NCBI GenBank assembly: GCA_003278175.1
Contig: QCGF01000005.1
Location: 1-45,419 of the forward strand
Origin: Prochlorococcus sp. AG-363-P15
GTDB taxonomy: Bacteria; Cyanobacteriota; Cyanobacteriia; PCC-6307; Cyanobiaceae
Direction of reading: 5' to 3'
DNA length: 45,419 bases
Part shown: one piece after another, positions 9,282-18,627 of the stretch
How the letters are laid out: each line of letters starts with the position of its first letter
How positions within the stretch are numbered: the first letter of the stretch is position 1
The notes under the pieces: model-generated
What the model was told of the DNA's origin: nothing
What the model saw: only the letters and a program-made list of their open reading frames with translations
Databases searched by the model: none
Made by a program: the position numbers and the translations under genes

Positions 9282-10955
9282 CTAAGCCTTGACTGGCCTA
9301 GTAAATATTTTCTGCCCACGTTGTTGACAGGAATGACAATCCCAATAAGGCACTGATAAAGGCACATCAATTCTATAGTGGCCACCCCTACTTTCACGTC
9401 TAAACAAGCAAGCCTCAAACAACAAAGCACTCACTAATTGACGATTATTTAAATCCAAAAGCAAGTTGAGATCTCTGCGAGAAGCTTCTTCAAGTCGCAC
9501 CCCACTATCAATAGATTGGTTTTGCATTAACTGCAGCAATGGTTGTGAATTTAAATCTTCAAAATCCTCACGAATTGAATGCCATGCCTTTTGCATGCCA
9601 AGGGATGAGCGCTTAACACCAGCCTCACGCCAACAAAGTTCTCGTAAATTCTGGATTGCTCTAACTAAATCATCCGCTGTTGTAGTCCCAGACAATGAGA
9701 AATCGCAATCTTGAAAATTAATTGGATTGATAGAACTTGCCACCAAATCAACATCATTATTCAACTCAATTTTTGTCATTTTTCTCGCAAAAACCAAACA
9801 TTCCATTAGTGAATTACTTGCAAGTCTATTGGCACCATGCAATCCAGTGCATGCAATCTCTCCAACTGCAAAAAGGCCTTTAATTGTAGTTTCCGCTTGC
9901 AAATTTGTAGCCACTCCTCCCATCCAATAGTGGGCAGCAGGTGCAACTGGAATCAAGTTGTTTAATGGATCCAAGCCTAGTGCCCTACACCGCTGCACAA
10001 TGTTGGGGAACTGCGCATCTATTCGAGCCAAAGAAATTGGCTTTATATCAAGACCCATGTGATCAACACTTTGTCGTGCCATTGCTTCGACCAATGCTCT
10101 ACTTACTTGATCTCTGGAAGCAAGGTCAGCACCATCCAAATGCGCAACAGGACTTTTACCAAATTTGTCTAAAAGAACAGCACCCTCTCCCCTCAAAGCC
10201 TCAGTTATTAAGAAGCATGGCCCTTCATCCAAATGCAAAGCAGTTGGATGAAATTGGACAAATTCAAGATCTTCAATAACAGCACCTGCTCGCCAAGCCA
10301 AAGCAAGTCCTTCTCCACAAGCCTGCGAAGGATTAGTGGTATTTGCATACAAATGACCACCACCACCACTAGCCAAAACAACTGCTCTAGCTGAAATCCA
10401 ATAGAGGTAGGGCCCATCAAGTACTTGAACACCAACACAACAATTGGATTGGACCAACAGTTGGGTAACTCTTATGCCTCGACAATGCAAAAAGTTAGAA
10501 CGTTTATCAACTTGATCCTCAAGAACCTCAACAAGTGCTCGCCCAGTACGATCTTGAACATGTAAAACACGTCTAAAGCTATGAGCAGCCTCAAGAGTGG
10601 TTGCAAGCTGGTCACAGTCACGATCAAACTCCATTCCAATCTCTTCCAGTCGCTGAACGCATTGAGGAGCTTCCTCAACAAACATTCTCACGGCATCTCC
10701 ATCACATAAACCTGCTCCTGCCTTCAAAGTATCCTCTGCATGACTCTGAAAACTATCTTCAAGACGAGTCACTGCAGCCATACCGCCTTGTGCCCATCGA
10801 CTCGAAGAATGTCTACTGGTATTCCGATTTAGCAATAAAACCTTTAAGTGAGCTGGTAGTTCAAGGCAAGACATCAAGCCAGCCGCTCCGGCACCAACGA
10901 CCACTACATCCCAAGGTGCACGATTAATTGAACTGGAAATCAAAGGAGGCCTCAT
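9282..10955 (-). CDS. nadB: L-aspartate oxidase
   Basis: NadB oxidises L-aspartate to iminoaspartate with FAD, the first step of de novo NAD synthesis, feeding NadA. The FAD-binding start is VVVVGAGAAGLMSCLEL. It is followed by SSRWAQGGMAAV, VQFHPTAL and the C-terminal FAD segment GEIACTGLHGANRLASNSLM, all typical of the succinate dehydrogenase flavoprotein superfamily and of NadB in particular. I start at ATG 10955; the ORF track uses a GTG six codons earlier, and the choice is uncertain. Length (557 residues) is normal. The short C-terminal tail carries a CHSCQQRG motif that may be lineage-specific. Confidence 0.93.
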   Translation of the reverse strand: MRPPLISSSINRAPWDVVVVGAGAAGLMSCLELPAHLKVLLLNRNTSRHSSSRWAQGGMAAVTRLEDSFQSHAEDTLKAGAGLCDGDAVRMFVEEAPQCVQRLEEIGMEFDRDCDQLATTLEAAHSFRRVLHVQDRTGRALVEVLEDQVDKRSNFLHCRGIRVTQLLVQSNCCVGVQVLDGPYLYWISARAVVLASGGGGHLYANTTNPSQACGEGLALAWRAGAVIEDLEFVQFHPTALHLDEGPCFLITEALRGEGAVLLDKFGKSPVAHLDGADLASRDQVSRALVEAMARQSVDHMGLDIKPISLARIDAQFPNIVQRCRALGLDPLNNLIPVAPAAHYWMGGVATNLQAETTIKGLFAVGEIACTGLHGANRLASNSLMECLVFARKMTKIELNNDVDLVASSINPINFQDCDFSLSGTTTADDLVRAIQNLRELCWREAGVKRSSLGMQKAWHSIREDFEDLNSQPLLQLMQNQSIDSGVRLEEASRRDLNLLLDLNNRQLVSALLFEACLFRRESRGGHYRIDVPLSVPYWDCHSCQQRGQKIFTRPVKA

Positions 10956-11105
10956 AAACCTAAAAAATTGCACCCCTATAACGCAACAGCCTTGATGGAG
11001 ATGACTGGATAAAAAATTGTTTTATAAGCATTTCACTTAATTTTTAAACTAAAAGTAGCTAAACATTGTTGACCAATTATGAGATAACAACTGTACCGAG
11101 TCCAT

Positions 11106-11765
11106 CTATATCAATCCACTTAACCTTGGTTCTACAAAAGCCGTGAAAAGAAAAAGGCCATCAACCCACAGTGTTGTAGATAGGGCCGCACTTGCAACCA
11201 ACCATGTACTGCCTGAAGGGGAAAAAGGAAGTGCCCTTTCCTTCATTAAATTTGAAATAAAGATTATGAACACTGCAGCAATGATCAACAAAATGATGGA
11301 TTGTGGTTTAAAAATTTGCTCAGCAGTTTCATGAAGCAGCTGAGGTGCTTCAACTAAAGAAGCCTTAACCACTTCAGGCCATGAATTGATAACTCCTGTA
11401 AGAAGCATCATTAGATCAGTCACTGCTGTTCCAAGCAAACAAGACAAATAAAATCCCGCACCAATTCGCCAACGCGTTTGAAGTCCAACAAATGCCAAAG
11501 GTAAGGCTATAGCTTCAACAGGCAAGTGCATTACAGGGTGCTCACGCAACCAACCCCAAAACAAGCACCCACCAAGCCAACTACCACTAACACCAACCAA
11601 AAGGGATCCAGCGCGGGCCCATTTATTACCTCCAAACCTCACTAATGCCACTCCAACCCCTAAAAGCACAAAGGTGAACAAACATGCGGCAATTGGATGA
11701 AAATGAACCCATGGAGCCTGAAGAAAAACTGGCAAGACAACCATTGCACTTGCCCAAAACTGCAA
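11106..11765 (-). CDS. DUF3120 family integral membrane protein
   Basis: The 219-residue translation is dominated by six or seven hydrophobic segments with short loops. It matches the cyanobacterial DUF3120 pattern, including FWGWLREHPVMHLPVEAIA and the terminal LFLFTAFVEPRLSG. Its role is unknown. The start is uncertain: TTG 11765 is the ORF-track start, ATG 11744 is an in-frame alternative, and the frame stays open upstream to a TAA about 25 codons earlier. That upstream part overlaps a small candidate ORF on the other strand. The gene lies between nadB and uppP and is not obviously in an operon. Confidence 0.75.
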   Translation of the reverse strand: MQFWASAMVVLPVFLQAPWVHFHPIAACLFTFVLLGVGVALVRFGGNKWARAGSLLVGVSGSWLGGCLFWGWLREHPVMHLPVEAIALPLAFVGLQTRWRIGAGFYLSCLLGTAVTDLMMLLTGVINSWPEVVKASLVEAPQLLHETAEQIFKPQSIILLIIAAVFIIFISNLMKERALPFSPSGSTWLVASAALSTTLWVDGLFLFTAFVEPRLSGLI

Positions 11766-11826
11766 AGTGCTTTGCTTGGAGAGATAGCCATCTGAAAGAA
11801 CAGACGACTCTTCGATTAGGAGAGAA

Positions 11827-11928
11827 TTGCTCAGGGGTTACTTAGCAGAACAGTGGGAAGAAGAAAATGTACTAATTGAACCAATTGGGGAAGTATCCCT
11901 AAATTGGAGCAAATTCCAAGAACCTTAG
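11827..11928 (+). CDS. Candidate 33-residue ORF upstream of uppP
   Basis: This short frame starts at TTG 11827, preceded at a good distance by a clear Shine-Dalgarno sequence (AGGAGA at 11818-11823). It encodes LLRGYLAEQWEEENVLIEPI followed by GEVSLNWSKFQEP and a TAG. The peptide is acidic, with a rather natural amphipathic composition and no low-complexity sequence. It ends 64 nt before the uppP start. I do not recognise a family. It could be a small picocyanobacterial gene, a leader peptide for uppP or chance. No stronger claim is possible from one sequence. Confidence 0.4.
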   Translation: MLRGYLAEQWEEENVLIEPIGEVSLNWSKFQEP

Positions 11929-11992
11929 AAGACCATCATGCTTGCAAGGCAGTTTTTTTGTGAATCAATGCTATGCATTGGCTTTTCTCCGA

Positions 11993-12859
11993 ATGACTGA
12001 AATCTCAAATACAAATGCACTACTTGATGCCTGCTTTCAATATTTTGTATTAGGCATCATCCAAGGCATAACTGAATTTCTCCCAATAAGCAGTACAGCT
12101 CATTTAAAGGCTATTCCTTTAATAATCGGTTGGGAGGATCCTGGGTTATCGGCAACAGCGGTGCTCCAACTAGGAAGCATTGTGGCAGTAATCTTTTACT
12201 TCAAGAATGATCTCAAGGCAATACTCAAGGGCATTAACTTGGCTGTCAGGCGAGGCCAATGGCGAGAGCAACATGCACGGCTAGGTATTGGAATAATCAT
12301 TGGAACTGCTCCAATCCTTATAGCTGGAATGTCAATAAAACTTTTGTGGAATGATTTCGAACAGTCTTTTTTACGAAGTATCCCTTTTATTGGCTTTATT
12401 TCCATTCTAATGGCCTTGTTACTTGCACTCGCAGAGAAATCAAGTCGACAAGTCAAAAACTTATCGGAAATTTCAGGCAAAGATGGTTTAGTAATAGGGA
12501 TAGGGCAAATACTTGCACTTATTCCAGGTGTATCTCGCGCAGGCATAACACTAACGACTGCTTTACTTTATGACTGGAAAAGAGAAGATGCCGCAAGGTT
12601 TTCCTTCTTAATTGGTATACCTGCAATCACTTTTGCTGGCTTATCCGAGCTGAAAAATTCTTTTTCCAGCCAAATACTATTAACAAACGAGGCATTGCCA
12701 ATATTGTGTGGCATTACTTCTGCAACAGTTGTTTCATGGATTGTCATTGACTGGTTGCTTAAATATTTGCAAAAAAACAACACATTGATCTTTATATTTT
12801 ATAGATTGCTATTTGGTCTAATCTTATTAGTTTGGTGGTGGGTCCAAAAGTCAAACTAA
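11993..12859 (+). CDS. uppP: Undecaprenyl-diphosphatase UppP (BacA)
   Basis: UppP removes a phosphate from undecaprenyl pyrophosphate to regenerate the lipid carrier for peptidoglycan and other envelope glycans. The protein has many membrane helices. It has the two family motifs: GIIQGITEFLPISSTAHL near the N-terminus, which includes the catalytic glutamates and serine region, and PGVSRAGITLTTALL (PGxSRSG-type) in the middle. I use ATG 11993, giving 288 residues; the 17 extra codons in the ORF track look unlike the family start. The next gene follows 21 nt after the stop, so the two may share a transcript. Confidence 0.95.
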   Translation: MTEISNTNALLDACFQYFVLGIIQGITEFLPISSTAHLKAIPLIIGWEDPGLSATAVLQLGSIVAVIFYFKNDLKAILKGINLAVRRGQWREQHARLGIGIIIGTAPILIAGMSIKLLWNDFEQSFLRSIPFIGFISILMALLLALAEKSSRQVKNLSEISGKDGLVIGIGQILALIPGVSRAGITLTTALLYDWKREDAARFSFLIGIPAITFAGLSELKNSFSSQILLTNEALPILCGITSATVVSWIVIDWLLKYLQKNNTLIFIFYRLLFGLILLVWWWVQKSN

Positions 12860-12880
12860 GTTCACCAATTATATTCATCT

Positions 12881-14278
12881 GTGTGGAATGAATCTTCCGC
12901 GGAAATCGCGTTTTCAGTCCAAAATACTGAGTCTGAACCCAATGCCCCAAATCCTGCATTAATTGAATCAGTTGCTTCAGGATCCATTGGAGAAGAGCTT
13001 GGTTTTGAACCAGGAGACAAACTGTTCAGTATCAATGGTGTCAGACCTCGAGATCTTATTGACTACAGATTTCTAATTGTCGAAGAAGAGTTAGACCTAG
13101 AAGTAATAGATGCATCTGGACATCTACACAAGATTAATCTTGAAAAAGAACCAGATGATGGACTTGGACTTACCTTCACTGAAGCATTATTTGATGGGTT
13201 ACATCAATGTAATAATCGTTGTCCTTTTTGCTTTATTGACCAACAGCCTTCAGGACACCGCAAAAGTCTTTATCTAAAGGATGATGACTACAGACTTAGT
13301 TTCCTTTATGGGTCATACCTAACTCTCACCAATCTCAAACAATCAGATTGGAAAAGAATTGAATCGCAACGTCTTTCGCCTCTATATGTATCCGTTCATG
13401 CAACCGATCCAGACCTTAGAGCTCGATTACTAAAAAACTCACGAGCAGGTCTTTTAATGGATCAATTGAATTGGCTGTCAAAACGCAATTTACAAATCCA
13501 TGCACAAATAGTTGTTTGTCCTGGAATTAATGACGGCAATGCATTAAATCAAACCCTAAATGATCTAGCACAATATTCAAAAGGAGATTGGCCTGTTGTT
13601 CTGTCAACCGCTGTAGTACCGGTGGGCCTAACACGTTTTCGTCCTGAAAACGATGGATTGGTCCCCGTCAATGTTGAATGCGCTTGCAAAGTTATTAAGC
13701 AAGTAGAGTTACTGCAGAAAAAATTCAAGAAAACAACAGGCTCTAATTTTGCCTGGCTTTCAGATGAATGGTATCTAATTTCAGGTAAGCCGCTTCCAAC
13801 GCGAAGCGCTTACGAAGACCTCCCCCAACAAGAAAATGGCGTAGGAAGCATAAGGGCTTTTCTAGAACAAATTGATATCGCAACTCGCAATCTTCCCAAA
13901 AAACTTCGAACTCCTAAAACGTGTAGTTGGATCGTAGGTCGAATTGTTGAAAAATCCTTAATTCCTGCATCCAGACGACTTAATAAAATTGATGGCCTCA
14001 CTCTTCATTTATATGGATTACCCAGCCCATACTGGGGACAAGAGCAAGTAGTCACAGGTCTATTGACAGGCGACGACCTATTGAAAGGATTGAGGGAAGC
14101 AGATCTTGGAGAACAGCTTCTTCTACCATCAGTGATGTTGAAAGAAGGTCAAGCTCTTTTCCTTGATGACATGTCTATAGAAGAACTTGGCAATGCACTA
14201 CAAATACCAATCAGAGTTGTGCATGGAGCAGATGACATCGTGGCTGCAGCAATAGAAGATTTAGACAAAGTTCTCTAA
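12881..14278 (+). CDS. Cyanobacteria-type DUF512 protein with PDZ and Fe-S cysteine motif
   Basis: The 465-residue protein begins with a PDZ-like region (SVASGSIGEELGFEPGDKLF and following). It continues with a radical-SAM-like cysteine motif, CNNRCPFCFIDQQPSG (CxxxCxxC), and a DUF512 C-terminal half. This matches the cyanobacterial family described as a putative FeS-containing oxidoreductase (TIGR03279). It probably binds one 4Fe-4S cluster and SAM. The reaction is unknown. The start is a GTG at 12881; a TAA lies eight codons upstream, so no earlier start is likely. It sits 21 nt after uppP and 24 nt before the TolC-like gene. Confidence 0.85.
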   Translation: MWNESSAEIAFSVQNTESEPNAPNPALIESVASGSIGEELGFEPGDKLFSINGVRPRDLIDYRFLIVEEELDLEVIDASGHLHKINLEKEPDDGLGLTFTEALFDGLHQCNNRCPFCFIDQQPSGHRKSLYLKDDDYRLSFLYGSYLTLTNLKQSDWKRIESQRLSPLYVSVHATDPDLRARLLKNSRAGLLMDQLNWLSKRNLQIHAQIVVCPGINDGNALNQTLNDLAQYSKGDWPVVLSTAVVPVGLTRFRPENDGLVPVNVECACKVIKQVELLQKKFKKTTGSNFAWLSDEWYLISGKPLPTRSAYEDLPQQENGVGSIRAFLEQIDIATRNLPKKLRTPKTCSWIVGRIVEKSLIPASRRLNKIDGLTLHLYGLPSPYWGQEQVVTGLLTGDDLLKGLREADLGEQLLLPSVMLKEGQALFLDDMSIEELGNALQIPIRVVHGADDIVAAAIEDLDKVL

Positions 14279-14302
14279 AATAAAAAGAGTTTCCTAATCT
14301 CA

Positions 14303-15991
14303 GTGCAAAGCAAAACTGCAAAAATAATTTTTGTAGTCTGCGTACTCCTTCAAGGAGCCAGTTCGATTAGAGCCCATCAACCTCTGCAAGGTGAATTAAT
14401 CGCAGGCCCCAATCCATTATTGAATAGAGAAAAAGACGGAAGAAATTCATACAATTTCAAATCCAGATGGTTATTAACTAGAACTGATACAGGCAGAACA
14501 CTTCGTCAAAAATCGTCAATAATAGCCAACCAAAAGATTCCTTCAAGAAATAAGTACAGCTCTAGTGAGCAGCTTGACCAACTTCAATCTCCTCCTAATC
14601 TAGAAGTCCCAACAAAAAGTTCTGATTTTATAGGCCGCAACTTATATCCATTAGAGATAAATGATCTTCAAGGTTTGATTGAGAAAAATAGCCCAAAATT
14701 AGAAATTGCCAGAAGAAAAATTAAACAGCAAAAATATAACCTGAATAAAGCAATCGGGGCATGGTACCCAACGATAGATCTAGGTGTAACTCCAAAATAC
14801 TTAGAAGGTGAAAGCTTCCCAGAAGCTAGCTCTAACACCTCAAGCTCAGAATTAGAAACAACCCTTTCAATTGACATCGACTGGAAACTAATCGATCCAT
14901 CAAGGTCTCCTAAAATTGCATCTGCCAAAGATAATTTTGAAAAAGCAAAAATATCATATTTAATTCAATTAAAAGATTTGCACTTAGAGGCACTAAATAC
15001 TTATTTTCTACTTCAAAGTTCTGATGAAGGTGTCCGAATTGCCCAAGAGTCTATTAATGCATCACAAATAAGCCTAAAAGATGCAAAAGCTCGATTTCAA
15101 TCAGGTCTAGGGACTCGCCTCGAAGTTTTAGAAGCAGAAACCCAACTTGCTCGAGATAAAAGGCTCTTGGCAAAAAAACTAGGGGATCAGAATATCAATA
15201 GAAGCTCCCTGGCTAATATTCTAAACCTGCCACAACAAGTTGTTCCCATAGCGGCATCTCCAGTAAAAATAATAGGTGCATGGACTGCCTCTAAAGAAGA
15301 GAGCATTATTTCCGCATATTTATTAAGGGAAGAATTAGAAAATATAAAGTTTGACATCTCAATTCAAAATAATAATGCAAATGCAGCATTAGCTGTTGCA
15401 CAACCAAAGCTGAGTATATTTAATAGCTTCAGTAACGATTATTCAAATGGAAAATTAAATTCAACAACCACAGATGGTTCTTCATATATAAATACTATTG
15501 GGATGCGAGCAAGCTGGAGAATATTTGATGGCGGCATTGCAAGGTCCGACTACAATTTGAACAAAGAAGCCTCTCAAGTAATTGAATCTGAATTCGCTGT
15601 AAAGCGGAACGAAATTCGCCAAGAAATAGAGAAAAATTTCTTCCAACTTAGAAATGCTACGCAGGATATTGCAAGCAGTACAAGAGAAGTCATCGCTGCC
15701 AAAGAATCTCTAAGGCTTGCTCGTTTACGTTTCAAAGCTGGAGTAACAACACAACGTGAAGTTGTTAATAATCAACGTGATTTAACCCAAGCTGAAGTAG
15801 GTTATTCAGAAGCAATAACTGCATATAATACAAGTATTTCTAATCTTAAAAGAAGGACTGGAATTGACCATGCTGAAGTCTGCAATTATCCAGAATCAAT
15901 ACCTATCACAAATAAAAATAATCCAGAGAACCTACCAATAGAAACTTTTCCAGTAATTAAACCTTGCCCAAAGTCACCCGCCAGGAAATAA
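14303..15991 (+). CDS. TolC family outer-membrane efflux/secretion protein
   Basis: The 562-residue protein starts with a signal peptide (IIFVVCVLLQGASSIRAHQ). A Ser/Asn/Lys-rich segment of about 100 residues follows, then two outer-membrane efflux protein repeats (about 125-325 and 330-525) with long coiled-coil stretches. Repeated landmarks are ARFQSGLGTRLEVLEAETQLA and RLRFKAGVTTQREVVNNQRD, the two halves of the TolC duplication. TolC trimers form the outer-membrane channel for type I secretion and drug efflux. No inner-membrane partner is encoded nearby. The start is GTG 14303. The long spacer before the first repeat is longer than in E. coli TolC. Confidence 0.9.
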   Translation: MQSKTAKIIFVVCVLLQGASSIRAHQPLQGELIAGPNPLLNREKDGRNSYNFKSRWLLTRTDTGRTLRQKSSIIANQKIPSRNKYSSSEQLDQLQSPPNLEVPTKSSDFIGRNLYPLEINDLQGLIEKNSPKLEIARRKIKQQKYNLNKAIGAWYPTIDLGVTPKYLEGESFPEASSNTSSSELETTLSIDIDWKLIDPSRSPKIASAKDNFEKAKISYLIQLKDLHLEALNTYFLLQSSDEGVRIAQESINASQISLKDAKARFQSGLGTRLEVLEAETQLARDKRLLAKKLGDQNINRSSLANILNLPQQVVPIAASPVKIIGAWTASKEESIISAYLLREELENIKFDISIQNNNANAALAVAQPKLSIFNSFSNDYSNGKLNSTTTDGSSYINTIGMRASWRIFDGGIARSDYNLNKEASQVIESEFAVKRNEIRQEIEKNFFQLRNATQDIASSTREVIAAKESLRLARLRFKAGVTTQREVVNNQRDLTQAEVGYSEAITAYNTSISNLKRRTGIDHAEVCNYPESIPITNKNNPENLPIETFPVIKPCPKSPARK

Positions 15992-15993
15992 AG

Positions 15994-16842
15994 ATGAACT
16001 ACAAGCCTTTGCCAAGCAATTTAACTAAGCAACAAATCAAGGCAGTGCATGAACTACTTGATTTAGTCGCTGAACGTCAACTCAAAGATTTTGGGAACAT
16101 TGCGTCTGATACAAAATCTGATGGCACATTAATTACAAGCTGTGATCGATGGAGTGACGCTACAATTGTCAAAGGCCTTGCACATATCGCATCTCAAGAA
16201 GGTGTCCTAAGTGAAGAAGGTTGTCAAAAAGTTCCTGAATCTTCCGCTTATTGGGTTGTCGATCCTTTAGATGGAACAACGAATTTCTCTGCGGGCATTC
16301 CTTACTGGGCCATCTCAATGGCTCGCTTTACCAATGGTCAGCCTGAAACAGCGTTTCTAGATATACCAGCTCTCCGAAAAAGAATGGTTGCAATTCGAGG
16401 TAAAGGCGTCTGGCTAAATGGGACAAAATTAACTAATGAAACTCGACTATCTTCCCAAAGTGCTTGCGTATCACTTTGTAGTCGTTCTATTCGCATTCTC
16501 CAAAGAAGACCAGATCAACCATTCCCAGGAAAAATCCGACTTTTAGGAGTCTCGAGTTTGAACATGATTGGAGTTGCAATTGGACAAACTGTTGCAGCCT
16601 TAGAAGCAACACCAAAGATATGGGATCTTGCATCTGCTTGGCTCATTCTTTCCGAACTGGGGTGTTCCATTAAATGGTTAAACCATGACCCATCAAACCT
16701 TAAGTCTGGACAAGATTTAACTGCAGTGAATTTTCCTGTCTTAACTGCTAGCAGTATGAATGAATTAGAAAAGTTATCACCATGGGGCGAAGTGTTGATT
16801 AACAGCTGGACAAATATTCAAGATCGAGCAATAAGTCAATAG
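15994..16842 (+). CDS. Inositol monophosphatase family protein
   Basis: This 282-residue protein has the lithium-sensitive phosphatase motifs. WVVDPLDGTTNFSAGIPYWA carries the metal-binding Asp and Thr residues and lies after EEG at the first metal site; IWDLASAWLILSELG is the C-terminal WD motif. Substrates of the family include inositol phosphates, fructose 1,6-bisphosphate, histidinol phosphate and 3'-phosphoadenosine phosphate; which applies here cannot be told. I choose ATG 15994, which has a good Shine-Dalgarno sequence (AGGA) nine bases upstream. The ORF-track TTG start overlaps tolC. It lies 2 nt after the tolC stop. Confidence 0.88.
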   Translation: MNYKPLPSNLTKQQIKAVHELLDLVAERQLKDFGNIASDTKSDGTLITSCDRWSDATIVKGLAHIASQEGVLSEEGCQKVPESSAYWVVDPLDGTTNFSAGIPYWAISMARFTNGQPETAFLDIPALRKRMVAIRGKGVWLNGTKLTNETRLSSQSACVSLCSRSIRILQRRPDQPFPGKIRLLGVSSLNMIGVAIGQTVAALEATPKIWDLASAWLILSELGCSIKWLNHDPSNLKSGQDLTAVNFPVLTASSMNELEKLSPWGEVLINSWTNIQDRAISQ

Positions 16843-16941
16843 CTTCTATAACCATGGAGCTATTTCCCTATATGTTCTTAATGTAGTTAAGTCAATAGTT
16901 GAATCAAGCGTTATAAATGGTTTTGATTACGCAAGTAAAAC

Positions 16942-17895
16942 GTGTTATTTCGCTTCATAGGGAAGGCAAAAACAGTTTTCATGAGTTTGTGGCGAGCATA
17001 CGAACGCTGGGCACACTGTGATTGTGTAGATCTCAGTGCTGCATTTGCTTATTACACCCTGCAGTCATTCTTTCCAATTCTATTAATCTCACTGTCGGTC
17101 GCTTCTTGGTTCTTAGGCAGACAAAATGGACTGGACCAACAAATAATAAATTATGCAGCTCAAGTATTACCTCCTTCAGTAGTTGGTTTAGTAGATACAA
17201 CTCTTGTAAAGCTAGTAAATCAAGGATTTGGGGCTGGATTACTAGGTGCAATGTTTCTTATGATTACTGCTGGAAATGCTTATCTAACATTACAAAGAGG
17301 AACTGATCGGCTTTGGGAAGATGTTTTACCTCCGCCAAGACAACCAACTACATTTCAGGTTCAAGCCTTCAGATTCATCCGTAGCAGAATTGAGGCTTTT
17401 GTTGTTGTTTTACTAATCGGAATCTTAGTCGTAATTGATCAAATAAGTGCAAATATTCGCATGATTCCTGGAGTAGTACTAGAAGACCTAAGCAGAACAA
17501 CCCCTTGGCTGGCCAACACATTATCAAGTTTCCCTGTAATTCAAGTGGGGCAATTTGTCATCCCCTTACTTGGATTATCAATCATGGCATTAATGCTACA
17601 AGCTTTACTGCCAAGCAGGAGAGTACCTATGAGGCCATTAATTCCAGGTGCTTTAATGATTGGAACTTTATTAACTATTCTAAATTTAACTGTTAGTAGA
17701 AGTATTCTTTCTCTTGGATCACGTTTCCAAGCATATGGGTTCATTGGAGGAGTTTTAGTTTTAACTCTGTGGGTTTGGATGATAGGAGTAATTATTTATT
17801 ATGGACAATGCTGGAGTGTGGTTTTAGCAAGTACGCCTATAAACAGGCACGAAAACCCATACCATCAAAAGCGTCCAAGGATAGAATTTAAGTAA
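16942..17895 (+). CDS. YihY/BrkB family integral membrane protein
   Basis: This 317-residue protein has about six membrane helices and the family pattern near the N-terminus, DCVDLSAAFAYYTLQSFFPI. It also shows LTAGNAYLTLQRGTDRLWE-like spacing and a C-terminal YGFIGGVLVLTLWVWMIGVI. The family was first tied to ribonuclease BN, which is now considered wrong; the true function is unknown, possibly envelope-related transport. The start is GTG 16942, but ATG 16981 (MSLWRAYERW) is equally possible. A 99-nt gap separates it from the phosphatase gene, and 27 nt from the next gene. Confidence 0.85.
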   Translation: MLFRFIGKAKTVFMSLWRAYERWAHCDCVDLSAAFAYYTLQSFFPILLISLSVASWFLGRQNGLDQQIINYAAQVLPPSVVGLVDTTLVKLVNQGFGAGLLGAMFLMITAGNAYLTLQRGTDRLWEDVLPPPRQPTTFQVQAFRFIRSRIEAFVVVLLIGILVVIDQISANIRMIPGVVLEDLSRTTPWLANTLSSFPVIQVGQFVIPLLGLSIMALMLQALLPSRRVPMRPLIPGALMIGTLLTILNLTVSRSILSLGSRFQAYGFIGGVLVLTLWVWMIGVIIYYGQCWSVVLASTPINRHENPYHQKRPRIEFK

Positions 17896-17922
17896 GCCAG
17901 TTGATTTTTTTTAAGAGGTGAA

Positions 17923-18246
17923 ATGACTAGGCCTTCTTATTTACTCTGGTTTGCACTAATAATTCTTGTTCTTTTGCCTACAGCAGCAGGAAGATTTCTA
18001 CTAGACCTTGCAGGTGGATTATTACTAGTTCTATTTGCACTGCCACTATTAGTAACTGGATTTGGATGGTTGGGTTGGCGTTTCCTGCAGTCTCGTATGG
18101 TCCAATGTGATACCTGTGGAGCAAGTGTTATCAAAGATTCTTTGCAATGTCCTATTTGTGGTTCCAACTTATCAAAAGAAGACAAAGCAAGCTCTATCCC
18201 AGCAAGTTCAGCTACAATTGATATTACTGCGAAAGATGCAGATTGA
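17923..18246 (+). CDS. Small membrane protein with C-terminal zinc ribbon
   Basis: The 107-residue protein has two hydrophobic helices (about residues 7-26 and 28-48). A cytoplasmic-type zinc ribbon follows, CDTCGASVIKDSLQCPICGS, with two CxxC pairs that would bind one zinc. A polar Ser-rich tail completes it. A Shine-Dalgarno-like AAGAGGTG lies five bases before the ATG. I do not recognise a named family. Tethering a zinc ribbon to the membrane suggests a regulatory or scaffolding role, but this is inference. It is the last gene of the rightward run and converges on xseB with a 48-nt gap. Confidence 0.75.
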   Translation: MTRPSYLLWFALIILVLLPTAAGRFLLDLAGGLLLVLFALPLLVTGFGWLGWRFLQSRMVQCDTCGASVIKDSLQCPICGSNLSKEDKASSIPASSATIDITAKDAD

Positions 18247-18294
18247 GATTAGTAAAAAATAAAATTTATCTCAAGAAATGGCCTTAGAAGTAAA

Positions 18295-18627
18295 TTATTT
18301 TTGAGTAATTTTTTGCAATTGATCCTGATTCAACTCAACAATTTCTTGCTCAGTGTTGTTTAGTATTTCCTCACAATGGTCAAGATAAAGGTTTCCCAAT
18401 AAATAGCTTCTTTGGAGATCTTCTACTGGAACAGTATCATTTTGCAAAAGATCAAGCAGATCATCAAGAGCTTTTAAGGATTCCTCATAACTTAGTAATG
18501 AGATTTGATTATTCAATTCATCTGTAATTACTTTCATCGAGGAAAATGAGTGATCCAGATTGGCATTTTTTTTTCTAGAGTTTGAATCCTTTTTAGAAGA
18601 ATTACTTGGTGTTGGATTCTTTTTCAT
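18295..18627 (-). CDS. xseB: Exodeoxyribonuclease VII small subunit
   Basis: XseB subunits coat the long helices of XseA to form exonuclease VII, which degrades single-stranded DNA. The conserved core is LSYEESLKALDDLLDLLQND, followed by VPVEDLQRSYLLGNLYLDHC, a helical hairpin typical of the family. The first 30 residues form a Lys/Ser/Asn-rich extension absent from most bacterial XseB. The gene overlaps xseA by 4 nt (ATGA), so translation is probably coupled and keeps subunit ratios. Confidence 0.9.
   Translation of the reverse strand: MKKNPTPSNSSKKDSNSRKKNANLDHSFSSMKVITDELNNQISLLSYEESLKALDDLLDLLQNDTVPVEDLQRSYLLGNLYLDHCEEILNNTEQEIVELNQDQLQKITQK

Noticed and set aside
9941-10927. Several + strand ORFs over nadB
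   Set aside because: They are frame shadows of nadB, which has full family motifs on the minus strand.
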